Assembly: GCF_030463535.1 (NCBI RefSeq) | Contig: NC_132893.1 | Coordinates: forward strand, 25,074,282-25,138,281 | Source: Salminus brasiliensis | Lineage: Eukaryota > Chordata > Actinopteri > Characiformes > Bryconidae | DNA length: 64,000 bases | Direction of reading: 5' to 3' | In this document: in pieces, positions 1 to 12,208 of the stretch | How positions within the stretch are numbered: the first letter of the stretch is position 1 | Layout of the letters: each line of letters begins with the position of its first letter | Notes under the pieces: model-generated | Told to the model about the DNA's origin: nothing | What the model saw: only the letters and a program-made list of their open reading frames with translations | Databases searched by the model: none | Translations under genes and position numbers: made by a program

Positions 1-1127
1 CACATGACTTAAAGCAAGATGAACAGCCTAGGAAATAATCCATTTTTACATTTCTTCTGATCAAAGATTCAATAGGCAATATTGAAGATCTCTGTCACAG
101 ACTGATCAGTGCTTAGCCTGACCTTCTGCTCAGACGGATTTACAGTACGGCCATCTGCCTTCAACTTTCCAAAGCACGCTTCTTGCCAGTTCATATAATA
201 CTGTGCTACTGCATTCTTTCCAGACACTGATACTTATTTTGAAAATTGTGGGCATACATAAAATGTATTCATTCATTCATTCATTTATTGAGAGAATGTG
301 TCTCCCACTTGCTTAATAACTATATAGTTGATGTTAATATATATCACAGGATAGACTTTGGGATATAAAACATATTTACAGACATGCCATTTGGCTGATG
401 CTCTTATCCGAAGCGACTTACTGTTACATGATCGTGAAGGTTGTAGCATTAGAAGTGGTGTGCTTATCCAGCTGAGAAATCAAATCCCAGTTTGCCACAG
501 GTAGGGCAGTGTTGTTACCCAACACATACAATATAGGTAGTCATTAAATTATTAAACACTGCTAAGTAAATCAGGTCTTCAAGAGAAGAATATATATATT
601 TCAGTTTTCAGTCAGGTTTAAGCACTGGTCCAGTTCAGCTAAATTCTCTTAAAGCAATTTTTGGTCAATACTGATCTGATATAATATTGTTCCTATAATA
701 ACATTTTATCCTTACTTTTTGTGTTGTTTTTGTATTGTTTTGCAGTTGTTTGTTTTAAAATAAAATGTGTGTTTTCTTCTAAGGAAGAATTGAGTCTTCA
801 TTATTGAATAAAAAAATGGATCATTCCACCTCCTGATATGGAGGCGAATACATAAATATGTAGAAACAGTATGAACTGGGACTACATCAACCTGGATTAT
901 AAGAAATACAGAAATATAAAGAAATGATTTGTAAGGAGTTATACATTTAAAGAGTTATAAAATTGCAATACAATTTATTTAAAAAAAACACAGCATTACC
1001 TTAAACCATTTTTTACGGCACAGTAAAAAAATATTGATCAAGTCTAATCTAAGCATTTATCTGCTGAATCTGTGGATATAAATCTGATATCATTCCCATC
1101 ACCCCTATTTGTCCCTCTTCTTTCTAG
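1..1127 (+). other. vps36: vps36 intron sequence (upstream exons outside window)
   Basis: No exon of vps36 could be found here; the preceding coding exons must lie left of the window. The stretch is AT-rich. It holds part of a dispersed fish repeat (about 376-540) and ends in the polypyrimidine tract and AG acceptor at 1126-1127. Confidence 0.6.
376..540 (+). repeat. dispersed teleost repeat fragment
   Basis: The phrase GCTCTTATCCGAAGCGACTT (near 400-420), followed by a degenerate tail, matches a short interspersed sequence I recognise from many fish introns. Family name and exact ends are not certain. Confidence 0.45.
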
Positions 1128-3389
1128 CTTCTCTCTCCAGAGGATCTAGTGAACGCCTGCAAGATGTTTGAGTCTCTAAAACTCCCTCTGCGGTGAGTGC
1201 GTGCGTGTTTTGTGTGCATCTGAAAGTGTGTGTTTGAGCCAAGGTTTAGGGGGGTCGACAGAGGGGTTGCAGGCCAAAGGAGGACTTAGTCAGCCACTTC
1301 CCGTCTGACTTCCTGTTTTCAAGAGGCCGTGTCTGCTCTCTTCGCTTTCCATCTTTCTAAAGAAAACATCCATTTGCTATCCCAAACCCACCAATACCAC
1401 CGACCCCACTCAAGTAGCTCTAGCCTGGAGACGTGGTGTATTGGCTGAATTCTGTTTCAGAAGGGTTTGGCATCCATTTTTCACTCTGGCTGGGCTTATA
1501 GTCCCAACTGGAATTCGGTGCATTGTTGTTTATCTTTTTCTCTCAGGTTGCGAGTATTTGACAGTGGTGTGATGGTGGTTCAGCTGCAGTCTCACAATGA
1601 AGAGGAGATGATTGCCTCTGCTCTTGATAATGTGAGTGTCAGGCCTCTGTCATGTAACTCCTGCTAAATCATTTAAGTGGCCACTAACTCTATCATGTTT
1701 AATTAGGGGTTTGGTGGAGAGGAACTTGGAACAATCCTGCTCTGAATGTTTCTGCCTCAATCCTTCAATGGCTGCATATTAGAGAGCCTCTTCAGTTCAA
1801 ACTTTCAGAATTAGTGAGAGTTACTGCCTCAGCAAACGCCTTATCATTGATCCACTGAGTCCATTGGACCAGAGACACCACTAACAGATGTGTGAGGATG
1901 GCTGGAAGAATTGCGTTTTAGGTCAAAGAAGCAGAGGCGTGTCAGATCAGAATGTTCCATGTCTGAAGAGTCCAAGGCGAATGTGGTCAAAGAGTGGAAT
2001 GTTCAGTCATGGAAAGAAATTTCAGTAGTCTGAGGGGAGCTACCCTTTCAATCACTTACAACACCGCATTGTATATTTATTATTATTTTATTTTTTTTGG
2101 ACATCCATTCATTTTTATGCAAAGTCTTCATAGGCCAAATGTGTGAAGAATGTTTTCGATTTGAACTAAGAATGTTCCTCCAAACACATGTGCGCTGGTC
2201 AGTGTGTGAAAACACGTGTTAGCAGTGGTGCGTGTCTCATTGGTGTTTAATGGGTCTTTTCTCCTTTCCTGTTTCACAGGTGTCTGAGAAGGGATCCTTA
2301 ACAGCGGAGGAGTTCGCAAAACTTTTAGGACTATCTGTTCTTCTTGCAAAAGAGAGGTACTTTTGGATCTGCATCTTGGCTATATATCATGCAGCACATT
2401 TCTATTGGTGTCTGACACTGATTTTTAGGTTTTGTGTCTTAATAGCATATAACCATGATATCCATACTATCATGCTATTCCCCTAAACAGCAATGTCCCT
2501 GTTGACACATCAGTAGAAACACAGAATGTGTTCAAGTCTTGCACCAAAAGGGTAATTTGAAGGGATGAACTTTGTTCCCTAAAGAATAGAGATAGCAGAT
2601 CATCATCAACATTTGGGTTAAAATCAGCAGGAAATACTGGATCGGGTTGTATAGATGAAAAAAAAACAAACAAATCCAATCAATCCTGTAACAAAGCTAG
2701 ACTGTAATGCCATTCACTTCCATTATGTTGTTAGCTGTGTTGCTCTTCCAGTGAAGTAGTAGAGTGTTTAAGTAGTTGAGTGGTTTGAGCAGGGTAGTCT
2801 ACTTTTAGATCTTAATCCTAATTCAAGTACTTCAGTTTAAAAATAGCTCATTTTACAGCTTAGTAGTTTTTAAAGAGGACTTTTTGGATCAAAAAAGTGG
2901 TCTTCTGCCATCTCTTCTAAATGACCTTTCTGATGGTCAGTAAACTGAGGATATGAGGAGAGGGTGAATAATCTTTTTTTAAAGATCAACTTCTTTGTAT
3001 TATAAGAGTTCTATACCAAGTTAATGATTTCATTTCCTTTATAAGGAGGAGTTTCCCTGCATCGTTAAGTGTGAGGTTCCCTTTAGTCTAATTTTAATAC
3101 ATTTGTAGAACATAACTTCGTTATAGAGTAGCAGTACTCACTCATCATGGTTCATTGATTTTTTTAATGCAAACTCTGATAATAAAATACAGTAATATTG
3201 TAATATGTTTTGTACTGGTTGGATCTGTGAGTTGTGTGCTGAACCCAAAAACATTTAAGTGACTATCAATGTCTTCCTTCCTGCCTTCTCGGCATCCTTC
3301 CTTACAGGCTGCTGCTGGCTGAGAAAATGGGGCATCTATGCAGAGACGACTCCGTAGAAGGCCTCCGCTTTTATCCCAACTTGTTCTAA
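1128..3389 (+). CDS. vps36: Vacuolar protein-sorting-associated protein 36, C-terminal part (last four coding exons)
   Basis: Subunit of ESCRT-II (with VPS22/SNF8 and VPS25), which sorts ubiquitinated membrane proteins into multivesicular bodies on the cytosolic face of endosomes. Exons 1128-1192, 1547-1631, 2280-2356 and 3308-3389 join with matching phases into 102 codons plus a TAA stop. The product begins [18 protein letters not shown], continues through [15 protein letters not shown] and [16 protein letters not shown], and ends [15 protein letters not shown]. This is the second winged-helix region and C-terminal tail of VPS36, close to the mammalian protein over the whole stretch. It stops right after PNLF, where mammalian VPS36 has about four more residues. 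The N-terminal GLUE domain and first winged helix lie off the left edge. Its neighbour thsd1 is also next to VPS36 in mammals, which supports the assignment. Confidence 0.95.
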
Positions 3390-4890
3390 TGTCTGATGCG
3401 TCATCTGCAATTTCTACTAGATCCACAAATCTTTCAGGGACTCTGTACAGAACAGAACAGAACACTGTTTACTGTGAGGACTAGACTCAAGGAACTGACC
3501 TCTGTATGATACTACCAATAAGCAATTGGTACAGTCTTGTGCAAATGTTTGGGCACCCATGGTTGAAAAATGACACAAGCTTCAGTATGTCAATATTTTC
3601 TGAATTGATAGATTAAATTATGCACTTATTTGCACTTACACGTGTAATTTGGGCCCAAGCATTTGCATATGAATAATATACACATCTGTATGTTCAGTAT
3701 GGTTGCTGAATAAGGTACATTAGGCTGTCCTAAATAGTGTGTCAGCAATCCTAAGCCTCAACAGCAGGGTTGTGGCTGAGGGCCTCGCTAATGAAGCCCA
3801 GAGTGAGGTAGACCAAAAGGTTTTTGCTCTGCTTAAAGGAATACTCCATGATTTTCTCCAACCATTCTGTGCCCGTTTCATCGGGAGCATACAGTGATTA
3901 TCATGGACAATCATTTCAGTGTTTCCCGGTACTTAGGAAAAAACACAACTCCTGCTGACTCGAAAAATACCTACCTACTAAAGAAATCCGCGGGCTGGTG
4001 CTAAAGCAACGGCAAAAAGAGGATATGCTTAAAAACTCATGTTAAGTCAGGTTTAGGATGCAGTGTTAAAGGTATTCAGGAGTCTTCACATGCACACAGA
4101 CAGCACAGAGCAGCTTATAGGTTTAAAGGGGAATTGATTTTTCCACAAAAACTGCATTATTCAATCACTCAGATGTAAAAGTAAAAGGCTTTCATTGTGG
4201 TTGGGTGTGAAATGAGCTGTTCTAGAGAAACTTGCCCAGTCAGAATTGTTCTCCAAATCGCTGGAATGTCCCTTTAATGCCTACATCCTCCATTAGCTGA
4301 ACACAGAGACACGCCTACAAGCATCTATCTGAACTGAACTGAGTCTCTTCTACAGTAGATAATTAACCTGTGATTAAAAAAAGCTTTGGTATAAAAGTCT
4401 CAGCTTCCTATATTTTGTTTATCCAAAGGATATTTGTCATCATATGATTGTGGGAGTAATAAGAGTATATGTGTATATTTTTAGCCCTAGCTAAATAAAG
4501 GTTATTTATAGTGGAGCATTGTTCACAACATTTTATGAACAGTAATTCCTTGCTTTTCCAAGACCCCTTTCAAAGAAGCATGTGAGGAGGGTGAAGTACA
4601 ATGAGATTACTCTGAAACTGAATTGCTGGAGAGTTTAAGGCATGATGAGACTTAAAAGAAGCTATGAGCTTTAAGACACTCCCCTTATTTTATACTGCTT
4701 CTTTGTTTGCAGAGGCCACAGCACTGTTTACCCTTCAGACTTGCTTTGGCATAATGGAAAGTCCAGAAATCTGCAAGTAACCCAATGTGAATCCTGCAGT
4801 GCTCTGGATAAGCCACCGCTGGCCTCTGTGGCCAATTGTACAGGTCAATTTTGCTAAATTGATATTTTTCCCCCTGAGGACCAAACCGCC
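3390..4890. other. vps36 3' UTR and vps36-thsd1 intergenic region
   Basis: No supported gene. A possible polyadenylation signal AATAAA lies at 4494-4499, rather far from the stop. The repeat-like phrase TTGTGCAAATGTTTGGGCAC near 3537-3560 matches, inverted, a sequence at the right end of the window (about 63955-63990). Two other short dispersed repeats occur at about 3835-4000 and 4120-4280. Short open frames on both strands show no family resemblance. Confidence 0.5.
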
Positions 4891-4899
4891 TCAGACAAC

Positions 4900-5132
4900 C
4901 ACATCCTAGCCTAATTGCCGCTATAACGGTCGACAGAGGGCGCTCGGGGAAGCCTCGGGAATTCTCGGTCAAGATCACGCACTTCTCCGCTCCTGCGCGT
5001 GCGCGTGGACCGTGCGCGTGCCCTGCGCGGTCATGTCGCGCGGATCTCCAGCTGGATCTGTCGGGAGCTCACGCACGAGATGAAGTCCGAGTTGCTCTGT
5101 GAAGTGCCTCTCCTCTTTTCTGCACCGATGCT
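4900..5132 (+). promoter_or_regulatory. thsd1: thsd1 CpG-rich promoter and non-coding first exon
   Basis: This is a rare GC- and CpG-rich patch (dense CGCG and GTGCGCGTG words around 4980-5045) in AT-rich surroundings, as expected of a CpG-island promoter. A strong donor (GATGCT|GTGAGTAAA) ends a putative 5' UTR exon at 5132. The partner acceptor would be TTACAG at 6671-6676, opening the exon that carries the thsd1 start. Transcript data are needed to fix the start site. Two upstream ATGs (5033 and 5079) fall in the putative leader. Confidence 0.55.
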
Positions 5133-6173
5133 GTGAGTAAACCGCCCGACCGGACCGGGGCTGACAGTGTGTGTGTTATTACTAGCAGGGTGCAGAAGAT
5201 GTAGGTCCGCTTGCTGGAAAGTTGGAGCCGCTGGTTTGGGCACAGAGACGCACTGGAAGAGCGCAGGGATAGTGTAGTGAAGTAGAAGATTACTTCATTT
5301 TCCTGAAGGTGTGAAATAACGAGGTGCAGTTGCTTTCTGGATGCATGAATCAAACCTGTCAGTGGACGTAGATGGATGAGACTAGGATACAGGGCTGAAT
5401 AATGCTGATAAAAAATCACCACCATGCAATTTTCCAAATATACCTTGCTGATATGGAAGTTAGGTTTAATGAAGTTCTTCCTGAGCACTGCTACTTAAAA
5501 GCAAATGCTTTTAATAGAATTTAAAGTTAATTGAATTGAATTTAAGGTTAATTAAAGTAGCAGGTTAAATTCAATTAAACCCATTTGCTTGCAGTCTGCA
5601 GTAATTTGGATTCCACAGGTTCTAGACAATCAGTTGGAAAGGAAACAAATGTTAAGTGTGTCCAAAATAATGAACAGAGCTGTAGATGATGCTAAAATAA
5701 CTATGAAGCTTTGTAGCACAATTGTAAAATGATAATACATGAATATACAGAATGCCTTGTGTTAAAAGTGGTGTTAAAATTTCGGTGCACAAAACCTGAC
5801 TAGAAATGACTCTTAAAAAGGCTGTTTATAACCTTCAGAATTTCTTGATTAAAATATTTAAAATATTTTAGTTCTTAATAGCTAAATCTACACTGTATAA
5901 AATATTACTCTGTATGAAAAAGCAATATTGAAAGCAATTTAAAATTTTTAAATGTTAGTGTGGCTTGATTGGATTGTTTTATTGAATTTTCTCTTATAAT
6001 CAGACCAAAACAGATCTTACCCAGTACTGCAAACCAGGCCGACAGCACATTTCCAAACATAACTCATTTTATTTATAACTAATTTTAAGTTTTATTGATA
6101 TAAAACATAGCACTTGGCAACAAGCATACAGAATGTCTCTGAACTGAATAGCAGTACCATGGTACATTGGTAT

Positions 6174-6177
<4 letters not shown>

Positions 6178-6233
<56 letters not shown>
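6178..6233. repeat. (AT)n microsatellite
   Basis: About 28 uninterrupted AT dinucleotides, in the putative leader intron of thsd1. The short open frame running through it is an artefact of the repeat. Confidence 0.95.
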
Positions 6234-6235
<2 letters not shown>

Positions 6236-6739
6236 CCTGCTAGGATGTTTACATTCAGCTATTACTGTTTTTGCTAATGTCTATGTAATAACACTGTTCA
6301 CCTGCTGTTCTGTTCACACTGCTGATCACAGATCAGGTCTCTTTAGTCTCTGTAGGGAGCTGATGAGATAGTCCTGCTTACTGCAAGTCTCATAGTCTAT
6401 GAGATGAAACAACAAGTGGATACAAAAACTGAGTGTTGTGGATACAAAATCTGGGTTGTTTTAGAGTGTGGAACCCCCTATTCCCACCTGCTTTATCTAT
6501 TAGGTAATCTAGGAGTGCCTTTTAGGAATGTCTTTAGTTTATTTAGTTATTATTTGAAAGTTTATCAAAATCAATACTGTCCTGTATGTGCCTGTGAAAT
6601 ATGCTGATGCAATGTACAGTGCCGTATCATCCAAAACACATGAATTTGTGCTCTCTCTGGAATGGTTTACTTACAGGACTGTTTGAATGGCAGAAGAGGG
6701 TGATGCTGAGCGAGAGAGAAAGACGACACATGCGTCGGA

Positions 6740-9700
6740 ATGACACAGGGTTTCACCCCGCTGATCCCATTCCTGCTGCTGCTGCTGATGGGATTTGGTA
6801 AGCAGGCACTCTGAGATCAGCTAATGATACGTAAATAGGTAGCCTACAGCATTTCACAGGTTCCAAAGGCAGGTTTTGGGCTGTGATACTTCTATCAATT
6901 CACTGAGAAGGTAATGCAGTGAATTGATTTGAATTTAATATGTACATAATTTTCACATGAATAAAACATGACATCATCACAGCTATCTCCAAGAAGTAAA
7001 TGAGCTGAAAGACAAAATTGAATGACCCAATTGGAAGACGAATTCAGTGGAGTAAATTTAGTTCATTGCTTTTTTAGTGCACAGATTCATTTAGCTCTAG
7101 CTACATCATTGCTCCACCTGCTATTGAAGTTTATATGGAGGAGGCCAGTGATAAGCAGCGGCTCGGCCCTTTTTACTGAAGTACGCTCAGAGTCAGAGGA
7201 AGAGACGGGAGGGGCCTCTTCCTGCCCGCTTTTCCCCCTGCATGTATTTTTTTTTCTCAGGAAGTGACCTATGCGTAACGGCATTTGTAAATCACAATGC
7301 CTCCTCGAGCGAATGCAGGGCCACGGAGAACTATTGTCAAGTACACACAAAAGTGTTGCATTAAATAAAAATGGCTCTACCACAATTCATATGGGACCAT
7401 GGATGCTGAATAGGTATATTTCCTGTTTACAGTAGAACGGATGTCAGCTTTTTGGAGGGTTCTTGTGATCTGTTCATGTTATGACCTGATTTTATAAATC
7501 AAGAGTAGAACGGAATGGACCTTTCGACTGTCCTGGTGCATTGGATGGGAAATTTCAATCAAATATTTATACTTTTTTGTGTTGATACCGATGCTGATAC
7601 ACACACACATACACAGTATGGACAATAGCATTCAGACTCCCGCTTTTTCATTGTTACTTCCAAAATCAAGGTTATTAAAAAGAGCTCTGATGGAGTAATT
7701 GTCTCTACAGTGCCGACCAGGGAGGTTTTCTCCTCGACTTTGGAGGAGCATTGTTGTGAGGATTTAAGAGTGTTAGTTAGGTCAGGGTTTTGGATGATCA
7801 CCACCCCACCTCATCCCCAAGTCCCCAACCCATCCCAGTAATATTGGATGGAGCACTATAATTCCTCCAAACACTGAACCACTGCTCCACTGCTCAATGC
7901 AGGGGGGCATTTTAATCCCTCTAACCCACGCCTGGCATTAGACGTGGTGCCAGAAGTTCATGTTTATCTACTCCAGAGCGTTCTATTTTATTGGCAACAC
8001 TTCTCAACAATGGTTGCAACTTAAAGAAGCTGAATGCATTCATTAGAAGGGGTGTCCACAAATATTTCAGCACATAGTGTATGATGAGTCTGGCTGTATT
8101 AATCACAGCTCTGTTGGAATGAAGCCCATGCTGATATTGCTAGCACAGTATTCCACTAGCTGTGTAAGTTTGACCAGCTGGAGTCACAGTCTCTTAACAA
8201 TTTTATCCAGTGAATTCATTAATTGAGCACCCCCTTCCCTGCTTCATTTATTAATACATCTGCTTTTTTACAGCTCCATTATTTGTCCCATTCTACTCTT
8301 TGTTCGCTAATTATTTTCTGTTTGTGTGTGTTTTTTAAAGCAATGGCTGGTCTCCATCTGTGGCCCTCAGTTCACGTTGCTCTGAGCAATGCCAGTGTTT
8401 TCATCAATTATGACGCAGTTGGAAACATGACGGACGGTGAGCTGGCCATGGCTTTGGTGGACATTGATAAGAATGTAACTGTGCTGACCAGGCCTCTCCC
8501 GTTAAACCAATCTGGAGGCTCGCTGGAGTTTGACTGCGCATGCTTCTTGTATGCTGGAAATTTCAGCTTCAAGTTAGAGCAAACATCTCAGCAGGGCACA
8601 TCGAACAGAACATCTAGCCAGTGGTGGAGTCCAGTATTGCGGGTTCAGTGGCCCACTTTCCACCTTGGAGTGGAGCGGGCTAACAACAATCACAGCTCAG
8701 ACGCATTTCAAATCGCTGTGTCCACTAATGAGCACTTCCACGTCTGCTCCACCAGCAAGACATCGTCCCTTTACTTGGAGGTCAGCTACCTGGAGCACAA
8801 CCAGATCGGGAAGAACAGCATAGACAAGGTGCAGAATCGCGTAAGACGTGACATTAAGGTTGTGAAGTCCCAGCACGTGGAGCTGGACTGCGCATCCCAG
8901 CTGACCGAACGTGGCTTCATCCAAGTGGCCCTCAAATCCCACCACTCTCAGCAGGACATCAAATCCTCAGGGCCGCTCTACCTATCCCGCATCTTCTCCT
9001 ACAAGCTTCTGGTGGAGAACATTTACAGGAATGGCTGTGAGGGCACAGTGTCTGTCCGATTGCTCTCCCCACCTTGCACAGTCACCACTGGGAAAGTGCT
9101 GCTGTATAAGGAGGTAAACACAGCTACAGAGCAAGCAGGACCTTCTCAGCTGGCCTTTAACTTCCTCAGCCAAGGCGAGAATGAGACGGAGTTTAACTGC
9201 TCTATCTTCGACCTGGGCAGGAATAAGTACTGCGTTCATTTCGCCCTCATCTACAGCCAGTCTCCCAGTTCAGCACAAACCTGCCTCATTGTGCAGAGGA
9301 ACGCTGGTGAGAATTAGTTTCTGTATTCTGTATTGCATTATTAAAGAATTGATATCCACTGAGTTAATTCCAGCCACAGTATTAAAGGCACATTTCTGTC
9401 GCCTCAGTTCTTAAATGAAGCACAGAATTATTCAATTCATCAGTATCAGCAGTTATTTACCATTCACTGTCCACTTTATTAGCTTTAGCTATCACCTATA
9501 TAGGTCCACTATATAGGTGTAGCCCCCCTCCAGCCAATTCATCATTGGTCAGTTACTGATCACAGTTTCTGTAGGCCAGACATTGTTTGGGTGGAAGACT
9601 GTTTTCAGCAGAGCAGTGACACTGACATAGTAGTGGTAGTTTGTGCTGCTGGTATCGTATATCAGGCACAGCGATGTTGCTGTTTTTTTTGTTTATTTGT

Positions 9701-12208
9701 TTGTTTGTTTTTGCTTTTTTGTTTGTTTATTTTATACGTATCAATGTTATAAGTTGTGTATCAGATATAGGCTACAGGTGTAACCTTTCTGCTGATGCAC
9801 ACTAGCAAGATATAGCTACCAGTAGTGCAGGGCGATACGACCTCAAATCAGTATCACGATTAATTGAAAATTCTTTCTTCAATTACGATTCATGAACAAT
9901 TATGTAAGCTGCTCGGGTTGCTCAGTTTGCTTGGTGTCTGAGTATTCCTTTATAATCATCAAGGGCAATCATCAGTGTCAATTAGAGGTTATGAATTTCG
10001 GTTTTGATGTATTTTTTATTAATTGTCCAGCCCTAGCTACAAGGTAGGGGTTTGTAATAAAGTGGCCAGTGAGTGTAAATATCACAAACAAGCATCATAT
10101 CCAACCATCAGCAATCACTATAACAGGTCAAAGTACAGTCAAAAACTGTAAAATATATCTAAATATGTTGATTTAGAAAAAACAATGTTGATATGTAGTG
10201 TAAAAAAAGGCAAGCTTATATGTATTGTATCAATTTTAATATTCATAATTTACTGAGCACATGTATTGTCCTGCGTGTCTTATAAAAAGCAGAAACTGAA
10301 GAGGCCTTTATTTGAACTTAATTTAATTTAGATTTTAGAAGCATTTCTGTTAAACGTTTTGTTACAACAGCAATCATATGTACAAAATGTACCAGCCAGG
10401 TTCTGTCCAGTCCTTCTTAAACCATACGTCTGATTTATTAGTGGAGATGTGGGGCCCCTGGCAAACGTGGAGCGGCTGCAGCGTGACCTGTGGCGAGGGT
10501 GTGCGGGAGCGAGTGCGCGAGTGTCTGCTGCCCTCTGGTGGTGGCATGCAGTGCACAGGCATGGTGAGAGAGCAGTCACTCTGCTCCCTGGAGGACTGCA
10601 CTGGTAAGCTGCATTACTAATTCTTTGTGATACAGTTCTGTACCAAACGCCTGTGCCAGTCAAGAACATTGCTTCTGTGTGTGTGTTTGTGTTTGTGTGT
10701 TGTAGCCTTTTATACTATGTTAAAGTGTAAATCTGTCCTTTCTGTGTCCTTTAGAGAACCTGCTTCCTCCTTCCTTCCCACCTCCTCCAGCTGTGGACAC
10801 TCTTCTGGGGGGAAATATGGTGGTGGTAGCCGGTATTTCTCTGTGTCTGGCTGTCATCCTGATCACCATTCTCATCACAGTGTGGAGGAAACTGTGCCGT
10901 GCTCCAAAGTGCAGCTCGGTGCGACGTGAATCCATGCATTCTCCCAGTGGACGCAAAAACTCAGATGAGGCCTCTATCTGCGGATACAGTCTGCAGAGAC
11001 CCAGTTTTTCTGAGAGTCTGCAGGCAACTGGACCTCAGAAAGGTCTAACATATCCCGGTTCAGCATCAGACAAGGGTGTACTGGCCCGTCAGCAGAGCCT
11101 CTCCCTGCCCTTGCCCTTGGCCCAGGACCCAGAACGGATGTCACCTTCTGGTCAAAAGATTCTGCCCCCTATCTTTGGCTATCGTTTGGCCCAGCAGCAG
11201 CTTAAAGAAATGAAGAAGAAGGGTCTTAAAGAGGCCACTCAGGTATATCATGTCTCTCAGAGTCCTATTGATGACACCATGTTAGAAGCCACAGCCTCTA
11301 CGTCTGCTGGCTTGACACCAGTGCCTCAGGAACTTGAAAGCCAAGAAGAATCCAACGTTGGACACTTCCACAAATCCCCTTTCCCAGAGCCGATGTGGCC
11401 TCACAAAACCTCTGCCACTCTACCTGACAGGCTAAGTCCCAAGGTTGACCTAATACTGGGCACACCAAAGTCTGCTTTCAGTGCCAGGGAACGGCGTCAG
11501 GAACGCACTGCAGACTGGGTGGCGATGGTGGAGCGCAGTCGACTCGATTGCTCCAAGAATCCAAACTTTAGAAGGACGTCTAGTTTCAACGAGAGCCAGC
11601 TGCAGCAGCTGCCTCCACCACGGCCCTTTAGGGAACGAAGCATGACCCAGGTTGCACCGCGCCAGCTTCCAGAAGGCAGCTGCAGGACCAGAGCTTGGGA
11701 GCATCCCATCCCTGAGCTGGAGGACTGGTCTCGGCCCAAATTTGGGATATCTGACAGCTCATGTGACCAAAGACGGAGACCATGGGTAGGCACTCCACCT
11801 TCCCTCTCAAAATCCAAACCAGTTGCTGTTAATTCAGGGACTTTACCACCAACCAAAAATCCTCTAAGTGACTGTCGCGTATTGGGCCGGGCGCCTTCTT
11901 TTGGTATGGACCGAGTGGAGAGGGCAGAACAGAACTGGAGCCGGAGAGGCCCCTCACCCATCCAGAGGAACATTCTGGCCAGGAAGCTTCGGGAAGCCAA
12001 CTCATCAGCCACCAACCAGCGGCAAAGAAGTTCTACCTTTTCCAGCTCTGAGCAGCGCAGGGGCCGGTGCAAAAGCCTTCCTCTCTCTGCAGACTTCAGT
12101 AACTCCTCCTACGGCCTGACTGATGCTGAGAAGCGCATGATGGACATTTCTGGATACCTGGGGGAAGAGGATGGACTACAGGTTATGAAAGACCACAGAC
12201 TTACCTGA
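6740..12208 (+). CDS. thsd1: Thrombospondin type-1 domain-containing protein 1
   Basis: Single-pass membrane protein of endothelium, linked in other vertebrates to focal adhesion, vascular integrity and intracranial aneurysm. Exons 6740-6797, 8341-9306, 10442-10603 and 10755-12208 join to 879 codons plus TGA (human form about 852). Residues 1-19 form a signal peptide with a run of leucines. Residues 20-341 are the ectodomain, with many N-glycosylation sequons and a RVRR motif at 186-189. Residues 342-395 are one TSP1 repeat (WGPWQTWSGCSVTCGEGVRE). A transmembrane helix lies at about 417-440, then a long cytoplasmic tail. In that tail RLAQQQLKEMKKKGLK, YHVSQSP, RRGPSP and YGLTDAEKRMMD match mammalian THSD1. 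The start at 6740 is chosen because it opens the signal peptide; an ATG at 6730 is in another frame. Intron 2 contains nested transposons. Confidence 0.96.
7612..8081. mobile_element. Degenerate Tc1/mariner-type MITE
   Basis: The left end resembles CACTATATGGACAAAAGTAT and the right end reads GTGTCCACAAATATTT...CATAGTGTA, an inverted relation. Internal words (caatgcaggggggcatttta, ttgcaacttaaagaagctgaatgcattcattag) recur in the copies at 50.75 kb and partly at 62.2 kb. Lies in thsd1 intron 1. Confidence 0.6.
9461..10075. mobile_element. Non-autonomous element with ~20-bp terminal inverted repeats
   Basis: Ends are CATTCACTGTCCACTTTATT at 9461 and the inverse AATAAAGTGGCCAGTGAGTG ending at 10075, with two or three mismatches. 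No transposase is encoded. The type is hAT-like by general appearance only. It lies in thsd1 intron 2 and is itself interrupted by a second element. Confidence 0.65.
9828..10034. mobile_element. Nested hAT-like MITE inside the 9.46-10.08 kb element
   Basis: Starts CAGGGCGATACG and ends with the inverse GTCCAGCCCT, the CAGGGC...GCCCT(G) termini typical of hAT MITEs. Similar AGCTAC words flank both sides (9814-9819 and 10035-10040), consistent with a roughly 8-bp target duplication that has drifted. Confidence 0.55.

Noticed and set aside
6114-6371. Hydrophobic Tyr-Ile repeat frames (also near 56670-56960)
   Set aside because: Direct products of (AT)n microsatellites.
6601-6801. 66-codon frame over the first thsd1 coding exon
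   Set aside because: It is out of frame with the signal peptide and runs through the splice acceptor. The frame starting at 6740 is the one that joins the next exon.
8697-8945. Antisense open frames across the large thsd1 exons (also 11450-12072)
   Set aside because: Shadows of strongly coding exons; no family resemblance.
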